Shown: piece after piece, positions 59,302-64,000 of the stretch | Layout: every line of letters starts with the position of its first letter | How positions within the stretch are numbered: position 1 is the stretch's first letter | DNA from: Pyrus communis | Taxonomy: Eukaryota; Streptophyta; Magnoliopsida; Rosales; Rosaceae | NCBI RefSeq assembly: GCF_963583255.1 | Contig: NC_084809.1 | Span: forward strand, 4,887,501 to 4,951,500 | Direction of reading: 5' to 3' | Length of the DNA stretch: 64,000 bases | Program-made: the position numbers and the translations under genes | Notes under the pieces: model-generated | Told to the model about the DNA's origin: nothing | The model's input: only the letters and a program-made list of their open reading frames with translations | Database searches by the model: none

Positions 59302-59582
59302 GGGCTCATACCACATTAGACTTCAACGATCTAAATTGTTTATTTTTTTAAGTTAAACCTTATAGATCATCCTTACAAAATATTAATCAAACTAGAAATA
59401 TTGGAGGCTTTTCATTGAGTTCAAAGAAAATTGACGAACACTATGTTCTAAAAAACGTAGGAAATGACAAATTAAATGAGCAAATGATTTCGAATTGTAT
59501 TGAATTTTTGCAAGTAAGACCTATGAATCGAGTCTTGCAAAATAGACGGTTTGGATCGTTGAAATTTAATTCGAGGTGACCA
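59302..59582. mobile_element. Foldback MITE b, about 280 bp
   Basis: The left end 'gggctcat..cacattagacttcaacgatctaaattgttta' and the inverted right end 'ggtcacctcgaattaaatttcaacgatccaaaccgtcta' are related over about 45 bp. Confidence 0.6.
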
Positions 59583-59607
59583 CATATACGAATCAACTCT
59601 ATGAAGG

Positions 59608-59752
59608 GTAGTGTTATTTACACACCTCTTTTTACCTCCTACATACTGTTGTTAATTTTTGTCCATTGATATTCTTCAATTCATTTGATATGACGGCCAT
59701 AACTTGAGAGGGGTGTATGAGAGGTAAAAATGAGTGTGTAGATAACACCAAC
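59608..59752. mobile_element. Foldback MITE c, about 145 bp
   Basis: The arms 'gtagtgttatttacacacctctttttacctc' and the inverted 'gttggtgttatctacacactcatttttacctc' match closely. Same family as 38171-38314 by terminal sequence and size. Confidence 0.75.
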
Positions 59753-59764
59753 TATAATGAATTA

Positions 59765-60140
59765 GGATTTAGAGATACACATTTGATATACGATTTTGTA
59801 GGATTCACTTCGTAATGTATTTCAAGTATCCAACGTTTGTCTTTTATGTCTTATCTTAAAGATCATGGCTATAAAAAATCACCAAAATATAAATCATATG
59901 ATCGTTGGATTAAATTTAATTAGTATTTCTTTGTAGATTCGTAATTATTCATTTTCTCACTACAAATGAATGTCTTAATAGTTTGGATTTATCTTTTTTA
60001 TTTTTATTTTTTTTTATGTGTTTGCAAGGATGATATATGAATGATGTACTAAAATATAGATGATTTGGATCGTTGAAATACATTACGAAGTGAACCCTAC
60101 AAAAATATCAAAATATATATCAAAAGTGTGTCCCGAATCC
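59765..60140. mobile_element. Foldback MITE d, about 376 bp
   Basis: The arm 59765-59840 (ggatttagagatacac ... ttcacttcgtaatgtatttcaa) is an inverted copy of about 60060-60140 over roughly 75 bp. Non-coding between. Confidence 0.75.
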
Positions 60141-61447
60141 AACCATATATATATTTCTTGTGCCGCAGTCAATTGTCATTCACATTATTATTCATGGGTG
60201 TTTTTCTTAATCTTACGTAACATTTTTCTTCCCGTAATTAGACTTTCATTGGCAAGTCCAAAACTTCAATATTTTTGGTCCAAATTTGCCTAACTTACGT
60301 ATATACTGAGACCTTTGGCGGTGCCTACTAACCACCAACTCCTGTAGAACAAGTCCAAAACATGCGATGCAAACAAACAGAATTCTAGGTCACCCGTATG
60401 GCTAAACTTAGGTTGGTTACTACAAAGATACATAGAATATTTCTATGCACCTCAGCAATATAGCCTCACCATGTGTTGTCACTATGCCCGTAACTGTAGC
60501 CAAATTTAAGGAATATGCATGCTAGTTAATGCATGTCCTCTCTCATGTGAAATAACAGTGTATGCAGTTTTGGGGGGAGTTTTTTTACAGAAACTTGGAA
60601 TGGGATAAATTCTCATATTCTTGTATCTTTTTTTACGTTACGAGAAATGTATGAAGAGGAGAATATATTCTAAGTTGGTTATAAGAATTTTTCGTTGCTT
60701 TATTGCATGAATCAGTAATTTAGTAAAAAAGGGATTGTAGTAACCATTTAGATTGAGACTTACCCATGTATGTTTGAATCATATAGCTTAATAGCAATTC
60801 ATTGGGCTACACGACTTCGTACTAGAGGCTGAAACCATTAATAATGAAGCAAAAATACATCGAAAATTCTCAAGTAGATTGGCTCTTTCATGGTCCAAAA
60901 TTCTTAACCGTCAATTCTTAGCTATTTTATCTTTAGTTAAAATTCTCACGATTAGAAATCCTATACCATGGTATGGGTCGATCCATCCAAAAGAATCCCT
61001 AAGTACGAGTTGAAATGCATATAAGAATAAAAAGATTGATTATTAATTTGGTCTTTTTGAAAAGATATCCTTAGGCATTATCAGCTCTATATTGAAGTGA
61101 GTTTGGCACATTATACAAATCAGCTTTTGACGCCTTCCAATCTGATGATCTGAAGCTTGCTAACGTTGGCAAATACTTAATTATGAAGCTGCATGCATTT
61201 ACCATTTTATAATTTTATAACCATTCACAAAAAAATCTATACGCTCTTACGCTTCAAAACCTTCAAATATTATTATTGATGTCACGATAATAATATATAA
61301 TCTCCAATTTTACCGCAACCAAAAGTAAAAATCCTATTCAAATTACATTTATGGATCACAGTAAAAGTGGGTAACAAAACCCTACCAGCATAATTTGGGT
61401 TAATTATTAGTAAATATTGTTCTACAAAGCTTGCCGATGCTACAGAA
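60141..61447. other. Gene-free AT-rich DNA
   Basis: No gene, RNA gene or clear repeat boundary seen. Confidence 0.45.
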
Positions 61448-61907
61448 GTAGCCAGATAAAGTGTGTTTTATTTTTTTATTTTTTTTTATTTTTAAAATAA
61501 AATATATTGATGAGAAAAAGAGAATACAAGCAGCAAAGAGTAGTTGAAAATACAAACACGCAACAAAGAGCTGCAGCGAAAAGAAAAACAGATAGCAAGC
61601 ATCAAAACAGCAAAAATAAGCACTAACTATTCATAGTTATATTCTATTCCCGTAAAGTAGAGTCATTAGCAGCGGAATGAGAGATTTTCAAAGAACTCAA
61701 TCGAAGTCTAATGGTGGACTTAATTGAGTTGAGAACCACTGCAGCTGGTTGATATGAGTTCTTGAATCTACGATTGTTTCGCTCCCTCCAAACATAATAC
61801 ACTGTAACAGCAAGACTTAACTTCAAAACTATCGAAGATAGAGATTTTCCTTGCAATAGCAAGTAGCCCACATGACAAAAAAAAGCCAAGGTAGCCAGAT
61901 AAAGTGT
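61448..61907 (-). mobile_element. 5'-truncated LINE insertion with 17-bp target-site duplication
   Basis: Identical 17-mers (gtagccagataaagtgt) lie at 61448-61464 and 61891-61907. Between them, on the minus strand, is a 426-bp piece. It encodes the C-terminal end of a LINE ORF2 (LSLAVTVYYVWRERNNRRF, SYQPAAVVLNSIKSTIRLR, stop at 61644) and ends in an A-rich tail (about 61465-61505, seen as T-rich on plus). Truncation at the 5' end, an A-rich 3' end and a perfect TSD are the hallmarks of target-primed reverse transcription. Residues upstream of LAFFCHVGY come from the flank and the duplication. Confidence 0.9.
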
Positions 61908-62138
61908 TACCAACACTAGTGCAGGTAAGTGATAAATAACATGTTACTAGCTAAATGCCACTTATTAGCGATACTGACAAAACCGTAACTAAACTATAAA
62001 CTGAAAAAAGTCTATTAACGAATGAGCCTACAAAACTTACTAATCCAGTTCTAACGATCACGATTCATGAGTCGTGCATTAACACTGCACGACAAATGGA
62101 GGGGGACTTGTACTTGGGACGGAATATATCTACATAGT

Positions 62139-62205
<67 letters not shown>

Positions 62206-62209
62206 TATC
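62139..62209. repeat. Compound microsatellite (AC)n(AT)n(GTAT)n
   Basis: About 12 AC, 8 AT and 7 GTAT units in a row. Confidence 0.9.
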
Positions 62210-64000
62210 ACAGAGATTGATCTTACAGGATTTCTGTCGTTGAATGTGAGTGTCAGAGTACCTAAGTTAAGAGGTATGCTGAGGTCTAATCCCATCTCTC
62301 CCCATACTGCTTGCTGCCTGCTACTCGTACCAACTATCCCCAAAACGACGCCGTACTCTATGAACATTTTCACAACAAAGTCAACCTTTAAACATCTCTT
62401 CCATTTATCGACAAAATTCTTTTAATCTCCCGTTAGTCCAGATCAATCTTCACTACGGTTACTCATTCATTAACATCCAATGAAAAGAATGTTAATATCT
62501 AATAGCCAAAAGGAAACCTTCATTTATCCCATTTTCCTTTTGTAGAAACAAAGCCAAAGTTTTTATGGTAAAGAATTCGCCATTTGTAAGGAAGGTGTTG
62601 TTATTAAAACCTCATTTATTACGTTTTAAACATCGCTCTCAATTTTCAATCATTTCATCGAATGAATTAAATAAAATCAAATAATAAAAATTAATAGGTA
62701 GTAGAAAAAGATGTGTATACTTTTGTGGGACTCAAACATATGATTTATCACTTTAAAGTGAAGAAAAATGTTATAAGATTGTGGTGCTAGTGGCAGAAAC
62801 AAAATAACGTGATGTATTAAAGCAATGTTTGTATATTCCAAGTCCAAAGGTATTTCTAGAAGGACATTGGTTGGCTTCTTATTAAATTTGTTTATATTTA
62901 ACTTTAAAACTACAAATAGACATGTTTGCATAATAAAATAAAATAAAAAAATTTTAAGACCAATAAATATACGAAGTTTAGGAATTTTCTCTCATGCACA
63001 TGTAAAATTGAGATGAAGATTGAAGTTACGACTGGATCAACAAAACCCGAATGGCAAACCCCGTAGTCTCTTTCTTTCTCTCCGCTCAATTGAAATTCAG
63101 TATTCGATCAAGAAAGTTGACACTATATTTGGATGAGAGAAATAAATTTAGAATTTGGATAAAAGTTAGAATTTATAAATTGACGTGCACCAAGGTTCCA
63201 CCATAAAACCAATTGATAATATAAGGAGTACCGCAATCTCTTATAAGCATGTGTAAAGTTTATTCTTTCACCTATGTGAGATTCTTTAATCATCACATCC
63301 ACACATAGCTCATGTATCTGAACGACTCCTGTTACTTCTTTTTTTTTTCAACTATTTCCTTCCCGATGACCATGATGCAAATTAAAATTCTTCATTGGAA
63401 AAAATGACGCCTTGGATTGCTGATAATTTTGCATGAGGGAGAGGGACGGAGTTTTTCGCAGTGGTGATTTGTGGTTCAAGGAAGGTGACATTTGGGTTCC
63501 GGCCCAAAGAGTAGCTCTTCAAACTGACGGGCTGTTGCCATTCTGGGCATGTATGATACTGACTAAACTGTTTTGGGCCTTTTTAGTTTACCTTTATACA
63601 TTAGCAATTTAGCATGGTCAGGAGCGGATCCACAAGTGCATGGACAACTCGGGGTCGATCACTTCCTAAATTGTTCAAGTTGCTTGCTGAAGATTGTAGT
63701 GCTAGAATTTTCGGGTGTTACAATGCAGGAATACTCACGCCTGGCTATAGTGCATACATGTACTTAATACATTCATCATCTAACGGTCATATGTACAACC
63801 AAAAATTAAAAAAAGAGAATATCATACATAACGGTGAATGCATACCATACGTGCATGTATTGTAGAAATTTCCGGGAGTCATAAACGACGTACAATGGAT
63901 TATGGATCTGAACTTGCATTCCATTTTTTTGTTGAGCAATGTCATCTGTAATTGGTTTCAATTTTAAATGATTTCGTTTTGCTTATGAACTTTGGCATGC
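62210..64000. other. Gene-free end of window
   Basis: Short frames only. The one at 63573-63865 has no recognisable family. 'aggagcggatccacaag' at about 63621 resembles ends of common plant repeats, but I could not find a partner end. Confidence 0.4.

Noticed and set aside
62071..62093. Short hairpin gtcgtgca...tgcacgac
   Set aside because: Only 8-bp arms and no adjacent gene; expected by chance in a window this size.

Overview
The window is nuclear DNA of a flowering plant. Genes are split by GT-AG introns, carry plant-specific families (STRUBBELIG, ULTRAPETALA, large PPR families, FBA-type F-box proteins) and sit in AT-rich, transposon-rich intergenic DNA. Several repeat families (LTRs ending GGGCGTGACA or GGGCGTGTCA, small foldback elements carrying 'ggtactgttcacttta') look familiar from Rosaceae, especially apple and pear. 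That placement is from memory and is not proven by the sequence.

Layout. 1-9.05 kb is retrotransposon debris. A 3.86-kb TG...CA unit with a perfect 5-bp target-site duplication (GTTCA) lies in reverse orientation inside a relative of itself, giving a giant imperfect inverted repeat. It is followed by a stranded first exon of a PUX10-like gene and by two tandem LTR tails. 9.1-13.4 kb holds two tandem F-box genes, the first of which has LTR sequence about 100 bp before its ATG. 13.9-18.6 kb holds a small single-pass membrane protein gene with a 2-kb intron, and an antisense gene for an N-myristoylated MGCC protein. 20.2-22.1 kb (minus) is mitochondrial lipoyl synthase. 22.1-26.6 kb has no gene I can see.

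27.3-32.9 kb is a 16-exon STRUBBELIG-type LRR receptor pseudokinase; 34.5-37.6 kb a 12-exon SCAMP; 38.6-41.6 kb and 41.9-43.7 kb two convergent intronless PPR genes (P class and PLS/E class); 45.1 kb a 68-residue double-CxxC protein; 47.8-50.8 kb the H/ACA snoRNP assembly factor NAF1; 51.6-54.3 kb (minus) ULTRAPETALA1. From 54.4 kb to the end I find no gene, only MITE-like foldbacks (four within 1.4 kb), a 5'-truncated LINE with a 17-bp target duplication, and microsatellites.

The genes do not form a pathway; this is an ordinary plant chromosomal arm segment. The products serve separate jobs: ubiquitin ligase adaptors, mitochondrial lipoylation, tissue morphogenesis signalling, vesicle traffic, organelle RNA processing, snoRNP assembly and trithorax-type chromatin control. 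I rebuilt the exon structures by hand from splice sites, reading frame and remembered family sequences. Every intron used is GT-AG, and every assembled frame closes on a stop codon. I saw no prokaryote-like or clearly novel system; the most informative structures are the nested LTR, the stranded PUX10-like exon, the F-box promoter junction and the LINE.
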